DNA of 64,000 nt from contig CADEFN010000001.1 of the NCBI GenBank assembly GCA_902826615.1, forward strand, positions 868,001-932,000, in the 5' to 3' direction. The notes beneath the pieces are model-generated. The model was not told the DNA's origin. It worked only from the letters and a program-made list of their open reading frames with translations, and made no database searches. Of the stretch, positions 16,703 through 25,870 are shown in pieces (position 1 is the stretch's first letter; every line of letters starts with the position of its first letter). The position numbers and the translations under genes were made by a program. The DNA comes from an uncultured Gemmatimonadota bacterium. Lineage in GTDB: Bacteria > Gemmatimonadota > Gemmatimonadetes > Gemmatimonadales > Gemmatimonadaceae.

Positions 16703-17986
16703 ATGGAGTTTGTCAGCACTCGCGACCCCGGGCACCGCACGTCGTTTTCCGGCGCGCTTCAGCGCGGTCTCGCCCCGGATGGCGGGCTCTATCTTCCGGC
16801 GAACTCGCCCCGAGTCACGCCCACCGTCCAGTCCCTGAGCGAGACGGCGGCGACAATCATCGCGCCGTTTGCCGAGGGCGACGCACTCGCTCCCATGATC
16901 TCGGCGCTGTGCGAGTCTGCGCTCAATTTTCCCGCGCCATACGTACCACTTTCTGCGGATGGCACCTTCGGGGTGCTGGAACTCTTCCATGGTCCCACCG
17001 CCGCATTCAAGGATGTCGGCGCCCGGTTCCTCGCCGCTTGTCTCGCCCAGCTCCCTGACCCCCACGGACGTGTCACCGACATTCTCGTGGCGACGTCGGG
17101 AGACACCGGTGGGGCAGTGGCCGCGGCATGTGAGGGACACGACGGGCTGCGTGTGACGCTGCTCTTTCCCAAGGGGCGTGTATCACCTACGCAGCAACAG
17201 CAACTCACCTGCTGGGGCAGCAACGTGCGTTCGTGTGCCGTGCGCGGCAGCTTTGACGACTGCCAGCGCATGGTCAAGGAGGCCTTCCAGTCGCCGCAGC
17301 TGCGCGAGCGGTATGCACTGGCCTCGGCCAATTCCATCAACATCGGCCGGCTCCTCCCGCAAGCCGCCTACTACGCCACCACCAGCGCGGTCCACAACGC
17401 CCGTCGCGGCACCGATCTGTCGTTCGTCATTCCAAGCGGGAACCTGGGAAATGCTTTTGCCTGTGTCATCGCGCGCCGGCTTGGCTATCCCATCGGCCGG
17501 ATTCTCCTTGCGCATAACGCCAACACCACCGTCCCCGATTTTCTGGCGACGGGCGAGTGGAATCCGCGTCCCTCCGTGACCACCCTCGCGTCGGCCATGG
17601 ATGTCGGGAATCCGTCAAACATGGAGCGCTTCCGCGCCATCTACCCCGACATCGATACGTTGCGTGCCGAGGTGTCCGCCGCCAGCGTCAACGACGCCGA
17701 CATTCGCCAGCGGATCCGGAGTGACGCAAATCGTTTTGCCCACGTCTGGTGCCCGCACACCGCGGTTGGAGCCGAGGTGCATGCGCGTCTCCCCGGCGTG
17801 ACCCGGGATCTCTCCTGGTGTTTGGTGGCGACGGCTCATCCGGCCAAGTTTCCCGAGGTGGTCGAGCGTGCCCTTGGCCGAAGCATCGTCGTGCCGGCAT
17901 CGCTCGCCAAGCTCAGCTCGCGTGCCACACACGTCACCGAAATCGACGCCTCACTCGCTGCGCTGGAGCAGGTGCTCGCACGTTAG
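16703..17986 (+). CDS. thrC: Threonine synthase
   Basis: ATG 16703 yields MEFVSTRDPGHRTSFSGALQ, the expected N-terminus, followed by GLAPDGGLYLP. PLP-lysine is K103 in HGPTAAFKDVG; the phosphate-binding segment is ATSGDTGGAVAAA and the second loop is IPSGNLGNAFA. At 427 residues it is the normal size. It converts O-phosphohomoserine to threonine. It follows the SDR gene by five bases. The stop codon TAG lies inside CGTTAGGC, one of the recurrent motifs of this window. The gene ends six bases from the stop of the convergent oxidoreductase. Confidence 0.95.
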   Translation: MEFVSTRDPGHRTSFSGALQRGLAPDGGLYLPANSPRVTPTVQSLSETAATIIAPFAEGDALAPMISALCESALNFPAPYVPLSADGTFGVLELFHGPTAAFKDVGARFLAACLAQLPDPHGRVTDILVATSGDTGGAVAAACEGHDGLRVTLLFPKGRVSPTQQQQLTCWGSNVRSCAVRGSFDDCQRMVKEAFQSPQLRERYALASANSINIGRLLPQAAYYATTSAVHNARRGTDLSFVIPSGNLGNAFACVIARRLGYPIGRILLAHNANTTVPDFLATGEWNPRPSVTTLASAMDVGNPSNMERFRAIYPDIDTLRAEVSAASVNDADIRQRIRSDANRFAHVWCPHTAVGAEVHARLPGVTRDLSWCLVATAHPAKFPEVVERALGRSIVVPASLAKLSSRATHVTEIDASLAALEQVLAR

Positions 17987-17992
17987 GCCGGG

Positions 17993-19012
17993 TCAGCTCA
18001 GCCGCACCAGCTGCTTCCCGAAATTTTCACCCTTCAGCAAACCGATGAATGCCGCGGGCGCCGAGTCGAGCCCCTCGGCGATGCTCTCGCGGTACTTGAG
18101 GCCCCCCGACGCAACGAGTCCGCTGAGTTCTGCGAGGGCCGGGGGCCAGGCTTCCATGTGCTCGCTGATGATGAAGCCCTGCACCTTCATGCGGTTGGTG
18201 AGGAGCAGCTGCGGATACGCCATGGGAATGGGTGCGCCATCATAACCCGAGATCATCCCACAGAGTGCGATTCGCGCAAAGGCATTGGCGCGCAGCATCG
18301 CGGCGTCGAGCACCATGCCTCCCACATTCTCGAAGATGCCGTCGACACCATCGGGGCAGACAGCGGCCAGGGCTTTGGCCAGTGAACCTGCCGACGCATG
18401 CTCTTTGTAGTCGAGGCAGGCGTCGAACCCGAGTTGGTCGCGTACCCATGCACACTTGGCCGGGCCACCCGCAATGCCGACGGCGCGCACGCCCCGTTGT
18501 CGTGCGAGCTGCCCCACCACACTTCCCACGGCGCCACTCGCGGCGCTGACAACAATGGTCTTGCCGGCGGCGGGCTCGAGAATGTGGTGCAGTCCGTACC
18601 AGGCAGTGACCCCCGGCATGCCCACCGCGCCGAGGTACGCCGAAAGGGGAACCCCTTGCGTGTCGACACGGCGCAGGGCACCGGGCCACTCGGCGTTCAC
18701 GATCGAGTATGTCTGCCATCCACCAAACCCGACCACCTGGTCGCCCTCATTGAACCGCGCACTGCGTGAGGCCACAACCGTTCCCACCGTGCCCCCCACC
18801 ATCACCTCGCCAACCACCTGGGGCGCGGCATAACTCCGACCTTCGTTCATTCGGCCGCGCATGTATGGGTCCAGGCTCAGAAAGGCATGCCGAACGAGCA
18901 CTTCACCTTCGGCGAGCTCGCGCAGGGCCTCTTCTTCGAGGCGGAATGCTTCTGGCGTTACCGGGCCTTGGGGGCGTGCGGCGAGCACGATACGTCTGTT
19001 TGTGGTTGTCAT
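17993..19012 (-). CDS. NADP-dependent MDR oxidoreductase (CurA/LTB4-dehydrogenase type)
   Basis: Start at ATG 19012, giving 339 residues, normal for the family; the longer frame reaches into the intergenic region. Family features: FLSLDPYMRGRMN, the NADP-binding AASGAVGSVVGQLARQRG and VDGIFENVGG, and a C-terminal KYRESIAEGLDSAPAAFIGLL then NFGKQLVRL. There are no zinc-ligand cysteines, consistent with the zinc-free PTGR/CurA branch. These enzymes reduce alpha,beta-unsaturated ketones and aldehydes, so a detoxification role is likely. It is a single gene with no operon partner. Confidence 0.9.
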   Translation of the reverse strand: MTTTNRRIVLAARPQGPVTPEAFRLEEEALRELAEGEVLVRHAFLSLDPYMRGRMNEGRSYAAPQVVGEVMVGGTVGTVVASRSARFNEGDQVVGFGGWQTYSIVNAEWPGALRRVDTQGVPLSAYLGAVGMPGVTAWYGLHHILEPAAGKTIVVSAASGAVGSVVGQLARQRGVRAVGIAGGPAKCAWVRDQLGFDACLDYKEHASAGSLAKALAAVCPDGVDGIFENVGGMVLDAAMLRANAFARIALCGMISGYDGAPIPMAYPQLLLTNRMKVQGFIISEHMEAWPPALAELSGLVASGGLKYRESIAEGLDSAPAAFIGLLKGENFGKQLVRLS

Positions 19013-19442
19013 GGACCTCAGATGAAGTGTCCGGATGGTGGTGGGCTGCCAGTCGGGCAGCAAACGGCCGGATCCTCGTGGCGGAACGTTTCGTGACAGC
19101 GTGATACGGGGCGATCCATTCGCCCAGCTCGCCAAAAGCGGGGAGCTCGTTGTCCCTCAACGAGTTAAGGCGACGTCAGGAGCCGGAACAGCCCTTGCAC
19201 CCTGTTTCTCGATACCCCCTGAGCGAATCACGACTATTTCCACCTGCGCAGCAAGGCCACCCTACTCTCGACTCGCGACTTCGCGCGCGGCGTCGCTCGT
19301 GCTCGTTCGGGAGCCGGTCGCCGGGGGGGTGACCACTGTCACAGATGGGTTCGTCGCACCAAATCCGCCTTTGGTCGCCACTTCGGCGCCATTCGCCGCG
19401 CGGCGTAACGGGGTGTTGCACCTCGATCCATACGTTGCCGCC
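19013..19442. other. 430-base divergent intergenic region
   Basis: No gene is evident here. The frame of the sigma-54 activator is open leftwards to 19035 but the 136 extra residues are low-complexity and unlike its receiver-like domain, so I treat them as noncoding. A weak GG-N10-GC match (19185-19198, with TTGC) could be a sigma-54 site, but the -24 half is poor. Confidence 0.5.
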
Positions 19443-20801
19443 ATGTCAACGCTGCTCATCTATCGACTCAGCGACGCCTTCTCGGGACTCTGGCAAGAAC
19501 TCGCCTCGGCGAGTGGGCTGGAGCTCTCCGAGGCCAGTGCGCCGGCTGAACTCGCGACGCACCGTGGCCTGGTGCTTGTCGCGGCGGGGGGAGAGGAGGT
19601 GGCGGCTCTTGAGGCTGTGCGTGCTGCAGGGGAAACGGCTTCATCGCTTGTGGTCGTCGGTGCATCGGCGGATCACCGGCTTTCGGCGGCGCTCATACGC
19701 GCCGGGGCGCGGGAGTACTTCGCGCTGCCTCAGGACATCGACCTGCTGCGGGCCTGGGTCAAGGCGGAGGCGGGCGACCCCGAAGTCAAAGAGCGCCGCG
19801 TCGGTTTCGCGCGCGACCAGGGGCACCGATACGCCATGCGCGAAATCGTGGGTGGCAACAAAGACCTGCAAGAGGCCCTGGGCATGGCGGAGCGCGTCAT
19901 CGCGCACCCGCAGGTCACCATCCTGATCACCGGCGAAACGGGGACGGGCAAGGAGTTGGTTGCCCGCGCCATCCACTATCACGGACCGCGGCGCGAAGCC
20001 GCCTTTGTCGACATCAACTGCGCCGCCATTCCCGAGAATCTGCTCGAGAGTGAGCTGTTTGGGCATGAACGCGGGGCCTTCACTGGAGCGACCACGGCCA
20101 AACCCGGGCTTTTTGAAGTGGCCAATGGGGGCACGGTCTTTCTCGACGAAATCGGTCATCTGGCGTTGTCGCTGCAGGGGAAAATCCTGCGCGCACTCGA
20201 GGAACGCACCATCAGGCGGGTGGGTGGTCAGCGCACCATCAAGATCGATGTGCGAGTGGTCGCCGCCACACACGTGGACCTCGCGAAGGCGGTCCGCGAG
20301 GGAACGTTCCGCGCCGACCTCTTTCACCGTCTCAATGTCATTCCGCTCGCTCTGCCACCACTTCGGCAGCGGCGAGACGATGTGCTTCCGCTGGCGAAGC
20401 ATTTCCTGACACGCCTGGCGCGAGACTATGGCCGTTCGGTGCCGAGTCTGACAAGTGAAGCAGAGCAGGTGCTGCTTGCCAATCCATGGCCGGGCAATGT
20501 GCGCGAGTTGCGTAATGCCCTGGAGCGCGCGCTCCTTCTGTCGCCAGGCGACGATATCACGGCGCACGATCTGGCCTTTCTCTCCCGGTCTGCTCAAGAG
20601 CCGGGTCACTCTTCCGGGCCCCTGGCGTTTCCGGGCCCGCTCAATGTCCTGGTCCGGAGCGCGGCCACCGAGATGATCACCATCTGTGGTGGCAACAAAA
20701 GTGAAGCAGCGCGCCGCCTGGGCATCTCCCGTCCGCGACTGTTGCGTCTGACCAGTCCCGGATCAACCCCGTCAGACGCATTTGGAGAAGACGATGATTA
20801 A
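19443..20801 (+). CDS. Sigma-54-dependent activator with degenerate receiver domain
   Basis: A 452-residue AAA+ activator starting at ATG 19443. Residues 1-125 look like a receiver fold but the phospho-acceptor strand reads [11 protein letters not shown], with no Asp, so it is a pseudo-receiver. The AAA+ core has Walker A GETGTGKE, the sigma-54 contact loop GAFTGA, Walker [10 protein letters not shown] and the sensor region PWPGNVREL. The C-terminus is a Fis-type HTH ([19 protein letters not shown]). It should remodel sigma-54 RNA polymerase and be controlled by something other than Asp phosphorylation. Its stop overlaps the next start by eight bases. Confidence 0.92.
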   Translation: MSTLLIYRLSDAFSGLWQELASASGLELSEASAPAELATHRGLVLVAAGGEEVAALEAVRAAGETASSLVVVGASADHRLSAALIRAGAREYFALPQDIDLLRAWVKAEAGDPEVKERRVGFARDQGHRYAMREIVGGNKDLQEALGMAERVIAHPQVTILITGETGTGKELVARAIHYHGPRREAAFVDINCAAIPENLLESELFGHERGAFTGATTAKPGLFEVANGGTVFLDEIGHLALSLQGKILRALEERTIRRVGGQRTIKIDVRVVAATHVDLAKAVREGTFRADLFHRLNVIPLALPPLRQRRDDVLPLAKHFLTRLARDYGRSVPSLTSEAEQVLLANPWPGNVRELRNALERALLLSPGDDITAHDLAFLSRSAQEPGHSSGPLAFPGPLNVLVRSAATEMITICGGNKSEAARRLGISRPRLLRLTSPGSTPSDAFGEDDD

Positions 20802-21435
20802 CGCCCGCTGCATGCGCTGGCCTGCTGCCATGGCGCTGGCCCTGGCGTCGGCTTGCGCTACCGACACCAGACTCCCGTCAGAGCCGACCCTCGCCGCCGC
20901 CACCAGTCACGGGAGTTCGGCTCCCGTATTTCTCGCACTCGCCGAGGGTGCGCCTCCGCTCGCGCAGATGCAAGCGAGCTTTTACGCCGTCAAGGGAGAG
21001 GATCGCGAGATCATCCTCTGGTACGCGCCAGACGCCGGTGCCACGGACTCGTCCAAGTTCCTTCGCTTCAAGGTGAGCAAGAAGTCGTTATGCAAACGCC
21101 CGGACGGGACAAACATTGCCAGCGGCGACTCGCTCCTCATCTCGCTGACGGTGACAGACCCGCAGCGTCAGATCGTGCAATTCGAGCCCTCGGGGCTCAC
21201 GTTCTGCTCCGGGCGACCGGCCAAGCTCAACATGTGGTACCTGGAAGCGGATCACGACTTCGACGACGATGGCGACATCGATGCCTCCGACGCTGCTTTC
21301 GAGAGCGGACTTCGCATCTGGAAGCAGGAAGACGCTTTTTCACCGTGGATCGCCCTGACAAGCATCCTTGATGTAGTCGAGGACGAGGTCGAGGCGTCGA
21401 TCACCGGGTTTACGAACTACGTGGTTGCGTACTGA
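20794..21435 (+). CDS. Lipoprotein with EF-hand/dockerin-like calcium motif
   Basis: The ATG at 20794 lies inside the end of the activator gene, so translation is coupled; ATG 20782 is an alternative four residues longer. A signal sequence runs to LASACAT (lipobox Cys near residue 24). The mature protein has DHDFDDDGDIDASDAAF, a 12-residue acidic loop of the EF-hand/dockerin type, around two thirds along. No enzyme domain is recognised. Coupling to a sigma-54 activator and a TPR protein suggests a cell-surface role in one regulated unit, but the function is unknown. Confidence 0.75.
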   Translation: MINARCMRWPAAMALALASACATDTRLPSEPTLAAATSHGSSAPVFLALAEGAPPLAQMQASFYAVKGEDREIILWYAPDAGATDSSKFLRFKVSKKSLCKRPDGTNIASGDSLLISLTVTDPQRQIVQFEPSGLTFCSGRPAKLNMWYLEADHDFDDDGDIDASDAAFESGLRIWKQEDAFSPWIALTSILDVVEDEVEASITGFTNYVVAY

Positions 21436-21451
21436 GGCAGCAGGCGACGTG

Positions 21452-22429
21452 ATGATGTCCGCACTCCGAACCGAAGCACGGCTCCTCGCGAGCCGCGGCA
21501 GCTGGCACGAGGTCTGTGCCTTGCTGCGTAATGCTGCGCGTTCGCCCGATGCGGAAGTTCGCGTGTTGCTGGGTGAGGCGCTGCTGCGCACCGGACAGCC
21601 GATGGAGGCTCGCGAGGTGCTCACGGGCCTGGTATCGGACTTCCCGGCCCTCGGCGGCGATCCCGTCATGCGGCGTGGTGTGAACCTGTGTGGGGCTGCC
21701 CACTTCGAGATTGGGGAACTCGATGAGGCGCAGGCTGCGTTCGCGCGAGCGGGAGAACTCGCGCGGGCAGATGGGGACGACCTCCTGGGTGCACAAACGA
21801 GCAACAACATGGCGCTGATCGCGAACATCCGCGGGCATCATGAAGAGGCGCTGGCGTTGTACCGCCTCGCCCTCCCGGCGTATCAGCGTCTGGGGAGCGC
21901 GGTCGGGCTGTCGCAGAGTCTGCACAACATGGCCATCACCTATCGCGATACGGCGGCGCTCGATGCGGCCGACGATCACGAGCAGCGGGCCGCCGACTGT
22001 GCCAGGACGGCGGGTGACGAGCGCATGGTGGCCATCGCCATGGTGGGGCGGGCCGAGATTCAGCTTCTTCGTGGTGACATCGCCATGGCGGAGGCGACGG
22101 CGCGTTACGCGGCCAGTTGCTTTGAACGTATTCCCGATCCCGCTCGCCAGGCCGACGCCCTGCGTCTCGCAGGCGCGGCGCTGAGCACAGGAGGGAATGG
22201 CAGCAGAGGGCTGGAACTCCTGAACATCGCGGTCACCATGGCGCGAGCCTGTGGCGCTGCACTTATCGAGGCCGAAAGCCTCCGCTCCCGGGCAGAGGCC
22301 AATCGCTGGCTTGGCGATCTGACATTTGCCCGGCAGGACGGCGAGGAAGCTCGCGCGCTCTTCTCGCGCCTCAAGGCGCATCGCGAAGAGGCCGCCATGC
22401 GCGGCTGGCTGGAGCAGCTGCCGGGGTAG
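21452..22429 (+). CDS. TPR-repeat protein
   Basis: About 325 residues made of helical repeats: EVCALLRNAARSPDAEVRVLLG, ALALYRLALPAYQRLGSAVG, SLHNMAITYRDTAALDAADDH and similar TPR units with Ala/Gly at the small-residue positions. There is no signal peptide, so it is probably cytosolic and scaffolds protein contacts. I choose ATG 21452 over a TTG at 21425 that would overlap the lipoprotein stop; ATG 21455 is equally possible. It lies 16 bases after the lipoprotein gene and is likely the third gene of the activator operon. Confidence 0.8.
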   Translation: MMSALRTEARLLASRGSWHEVCALLRNAARSPDAEVRVLLGEALLRTGQPMEAREVLTGLVSDFPALGGDPVMRRGVNLCGAAHFEIGELDEAQAAFARAGELARADGDDLLGAQTSNNMALIANIRGHHEEALALYRLALPAYQRLGSAVGLSQSLHNMAITYRDTAALDAADDHEQRAADCARTAGDERMVAIAMVGRAEIQLLRGDIAMAEATARYAASCFERIPDPARQADALRLAGAALSTGGNGSRGLELLNIAVTMARACGAALIEAESLRSRAEANRWLGDLTFARQDGEEARALFSRLKAHREEAAMRGWLEQLPG

Positions 22430-22498
22430 TCGGTGGGGGTTCGCGGTGAGGGACCGCGCTCTACTTTAGGGCAGTCCCATCTCCCGCTTCGTCCTCAC

Positions 22499-25400
22499 AT
22501 GACCCACATCTCTCGTTTCTCGTTGCTCCTGCTCTTCGGCCAAGGCGTTCTGCCGGTCGTGGCGGGAGCTCAAGGTGCGCGGCCAGCTGCCCGCGCCGTG
22601 GCCATGGCGCCCATGGCCAATGTCGACACCATGCTCTTCAATGGACTCCGCTGGCGCGAGGTCGGCCCCGCACGGGGGGGACGCTCGGTGGCGGTTGCCG
22701 GTTCGGTCCAGCGGCCCAACGAGTACTGGATGGGCACTACTGGTGGCGGTGTCTTCAAAACCACCGATGGCGGACAAAACTGGGCCGCCGCGACCGACAA
22801 ATACTTCGGCGGCACCATCGGGGCCATCGCGGTGGACCCCCAGAACGCCGACATCGTCTGGGTGGGCGGCGGCGAAACCGACATCCGCGGCAACACCGCG
22901 GGGGGCGACGGACTCTGGAAGTCCACAGACGCCGGACGCACCTGGAGTTACCTCGGCTGGAAGTACGAACACATCTCCACCATCCGGGTGCACCCCACCA
23001 ACAACAACGTCGCGTGGATCGGGGTGTTCGGCGACCCGTTCCGTGCGGGTGACCGCGGACTCTACAAAACCGCAGATGGCGGCAAGACCTTCACCCGGGT
23101 TCTGCATGTCAACGACTCGACCGGCGTGATCGATGTCGCCCTCGACCCGTCCAACCCCGACGTGATGTACGCGGCGATGTGGCAGGCCTGGCGCTCCCCG
23201 TGGGGCATGTCGTCAGGGGGCATTCACTCGGCGATCTACAAGTCAGTGGATGGGGGCGCGACGTGGACCAATCTCATGAAGACGGCCAGGGGACTGCCGG
23301 CCGGCCCGGTGGGAAAGATCGGGCTGGCGGTATCACCGGCAAAGGCAAGCCGTGTGTGGGCCATCATCGAGCATGACTCGGGTGGGGTGTACCGCAGCGA
23401 TGACGCCGGGGCCACCTGGAGCTACATCAATCGTGATCGCAAGCTGCGCCAGCGTGCCTGGTACTACTCGCAGCTCGCGGCGGACCCGAAAGACACCAAT
23501 ACGGTCTATGCGCTCAACGTGGGCTTGTATCGCTCGCGCGATGGGGGCAAGACGTTCCGCGAGTCGATCAACGTGCCGCACGGCGACAATCACGATCTCT
23601 GGATAGCGCCTGACAATCCGCAACGCATGGTCGAGGGCAATGACGGGGGCGCCACCGTGTCAACCAATGGCGGGCGCAGCTGGACCGATCAGGAGTTTCC
23701 CACGGCGCAGTGGTATCACGTGGATGTCAGCAACGATTTTCCCTACAAGATTTGTGGCGCCCAGCAGGACAACTCCACGCTCTGCGGGCCGAGCCGCAAG
23801 CCGGGACGTGTGAATCTGAGCGACTGGGAGGACTCCGGTGGTGGCGAGTCGGGGTATGTCACGCCGCATCCCACCAAACCGTGGATTGTATTCGCCGGCA
23901 GTTATGGCGGTCTGCTGACGCGAAAGGACATGCGCACCGGCTTTACCCGCGATGTCACCGTGTACCCCAACAATCCGATGGGTGAGTCGTCGGAAGACAT
24001 CAAGATCCGCTTCCAGTGGACCTTTCCGATCGTGTTCTCACGGCATAACCCGACTGTGATTTACGCCGGAGGGTCGCGCCTCTTCCGTTCCACCAACGAA
24101 GGCGAAAGCTGGACGATGATTGGCCCCGAGTTCTCGCGTGCCGACAAACGCACCATGGGAGCGAGTGGTGGCCCGATCACCAAGGACCAGACTGGTGTCG
24201 AGACCTATGCCCTGATTTTTGCCTTTGACGAGTCACCGGTGAAACCGGGCGTGCTCTGGGTGGGCTCCGACGACGGCCTCGTGTGGGTGTCGCAGAACAA
24301 TGGTCTCACCTGGACCAATGTCACGCCAAAGGACATCGGCGATTTCACCCGCATCTCGATCATCGAGCCGTCCAGCTTTGACGCCGGCACCGCGTACATT
24401 GCCGCCAATCGGTATCAGCAGGGTGACAAGAGCCCGATTCTCTACAAGACCACAGACTACGGCCGCACCTGGTCGAAGATTGTCAACGGCATTGCCCCCG
24501 ATCACTTCCTGCGGGTGGTCCGCGAGGACCCCAAACGTCGCGGCATGCTGATGGCGGGCACGGAACGCGGTGTCTATCTGTCGTTTGACGATGGACAGAA
24601 CTGGCAGTCGATGCGCCGCAACCTCCCCCTCGTCCCGGTGCATGATCTGCGGTTCAAGGACAACGATATCGTTCTCGCCACACACGGGCGCGGTTTCTGG
24701 GTGATGGATAACATCTCGGCGTTGCGAGACCTGAACGCCACTGTCGCGGCCAAGCCGGTGCACCTCTTCAAGCCGGCCGAAGCCTACCGGACGGATTTCA
24801 GTGGTGGCTTCTTTGCGCAGCTCATGGCCATGATGGGTGGTGGGGGATCGCAACTTGGCGCCAACCCGCCGGGCGGGACGCTGGTGCAGTACTACCTGAA
24901 GGAGGCCAATCAGCGTGTGCAGCTCGAGTTCCTGGATGTCGCTGGCAAGACCATCAAGACCTTCACCAGCGAGCAGGACTCCGAAACCGCCGCCGACTCG
25001 CTGCGCATGGAAGGAATGAAAGCCGCCATGGCCGACTCCCTGGTGAAAACCGGTCTGGCGCGTGATTCGGCGGTCAAGGTGGCCACCGCTCGCATGAGCG
25101 ACCCGGCGACCCTGATGCAGATGGTGGATATCGAGGAGTTCTTCTCGCGTCCGCCGCGTCCCGCCCGGGTGCCTAACAAGGTCGGGCTCAACACCTTCTC
25201 CTGGGACATGCGGTATCCCGACGCTGAACGCTTTCAGGGACTCATCATGTGGGCGGCGGGCACCACCGGACCCCTCGCCCCTCCCGGGACCTTCTCGGTA
25301 CGCCTCACCGCCGGTGGAACCGCCGAGACGCAGACCTTCCGGCTGCGCAAAGACCCCCGCGCCGAGGCCACCGATGCCGACCTGCAGGAGCAGTTCCGCC

Positions 25401-25870
25401 TGCTGATGGCCATTCGCGACAAAACCACCGAAGCCAACAATGCCGTGCGCCTCGCGCGCAACATGCGCTTCAATGTGGACGATCGCACGGGCAAACTCAC
25501 GGCGCAGCAGCAGGCCGAGTTCAAGGCCATTGCCGATCGCATGATGTCGGCGGTGGCGGAGAACGAGAACGAGGTCTACCAGACGAAGAACCAGTCCTCG
25601 CAGGACCCGCTCAACTACCCTATCAAGCTCAACAACAAGATTGCAGCGCTGGCGGGTACGGTGAGCAGTGGCGAATACCGTCCCACCAAACAGAGTCGTG
25701 AGGTGTTCACCGAACTGGTCACCAAACTCGATGCCCAGACGCGGGCGATGAACAAGGTGATGGACGACAACCTGCCGAAGCTCAACGCCATCCTCAAGGC
25801 CGCGGGGCTCCCCGAACTCCGCAAAAGCTTCGAGGAGATCAAACCGGCCAAGCCCGCAGTGGCGATGTAA
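22499..25870 (+). CDS. Secreted BNR/VPS10 (sortilin-like) repeat protein
   Basis: An 1123-residue protein. ATG 22499 gives a signal peptide ending near AGAQG; the longer frame is rejected. Residues ~40-740 are BNR/Asp-box repeats of a beta-propeller, seen as SxDxGxTW-like units (STDAGRTW, SVDGGATW, STNEGESW, TTDYGRTW, SFDDGQNW). The remaining ~380 residues contain helical and Ig-like segments and a charged coiled region (ATDADLQEQFRLLMAIRDK). This layout is common in Gemmatimonadota, Acidobacteriota and Bacteroidota, and is often annotated glycosyl hydrolase, but no catalytic residues are evident. Periplasmic or cell surface. It converges with the kinase gene with no bases between the stops. 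Confidence 0.85.
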   Translation: MTHISRFSLLLLFGQGVLPVVAGAQGARPAARAVAMAPMANVDTMLFNGLRWREVGPARGGRSVAVAGSVQRPNEYWMGTTGGGVFKTTDGGQNWAAATDKYFGGTIGAIAVDPQNADIVWVGGGETDIRGNTAGGDGLWKSTDAGRTWSYLGWKYEHISTIRVHPTNNNVAWIGVFGDPFRAGDRGLYKTADGGKTFTRVLHVNDSTGVIDVALDPSNPDVMYAAMWQAWRSPWGMSSGGIHSAIYKSVDGGATWTNLMKTARGLPAGPVGKIGLAVSPAKASRVWAIIEHDSGGVYRSDDAGATWSYINRDRKLRQRAWYYSQLAADPKDTNTVYALNVGLYRSRDGGKTFRESINVPHGDNHDLWIAPDNPQRMVEGNDGGATVSTNGGRSWTDQEFPTAQWYHVDVSNDFPYKICGAQQDNSTLCGPSRKPGRVNLSDWEDSGGGESGYVTPHPTKPWIVFAGSYGGLLTRKDMRTGFTRDVTVYPNNPMGESSEDIKIRFQWTFPIVFSRHNPTVIYAGGSRLFRSTNEGESWTMIGPEFSRADKRTMGASGGPITKDQTGVETYALIFAFDESPVKPGVLWVGSDDGLVWVSQNNGLTWTNVTPKDIGDFTRISIIEPSSFDAGTAYIAANRYQQGDKSPILYKTTDYGRTWSKIVNGIAPDHFLRVVREDPKRRGMLMAGTERGVYLSFDDGQNWQSMRRNLPLVPVHDLRFKDNDIVLATHGRGFWVMDNISALRDLNATVAAKPVHLFKPAEAYRTDFSGGFFAQLMAMMGGGGSQLGANPPGGTLVQYYLKEANQRVQLEFLDVAGKTIKTFTSEQDSETAADSLRMEGMKAAMADSLVKTGLARDSAVKVATARMSDPATLMQMVDIEEFFSRPPRPARVPNKVGLNTFSWDMRYPDAERFQGLIMWAAGTTGPLAPPGTFSVRLTAGGTAETQTFRLRKDPRAEATDADLQEQFRLLMAIRDKTTEANNAVRLARNMRFNVDDRTGKLTAQQQAEFKAIADRMMSAVAENENEVYQTKNQSSQDPLNYPIKLNNKIAALAGTVSSGEYRPTKQSREVFTELVTKLDAQTRAMNKVMDDNLPKLNAILKAAGLPELRKSFEEIKPAKPAVAM

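Noticed and set aside
19185-19198. Sigma-54 promoter before the activator gene
   Set aside because: GG-N10-GC spacing is met, but the -24 element is CGGAAC rather than TGGCAC and such matches are frequent in GC-rich DNA.
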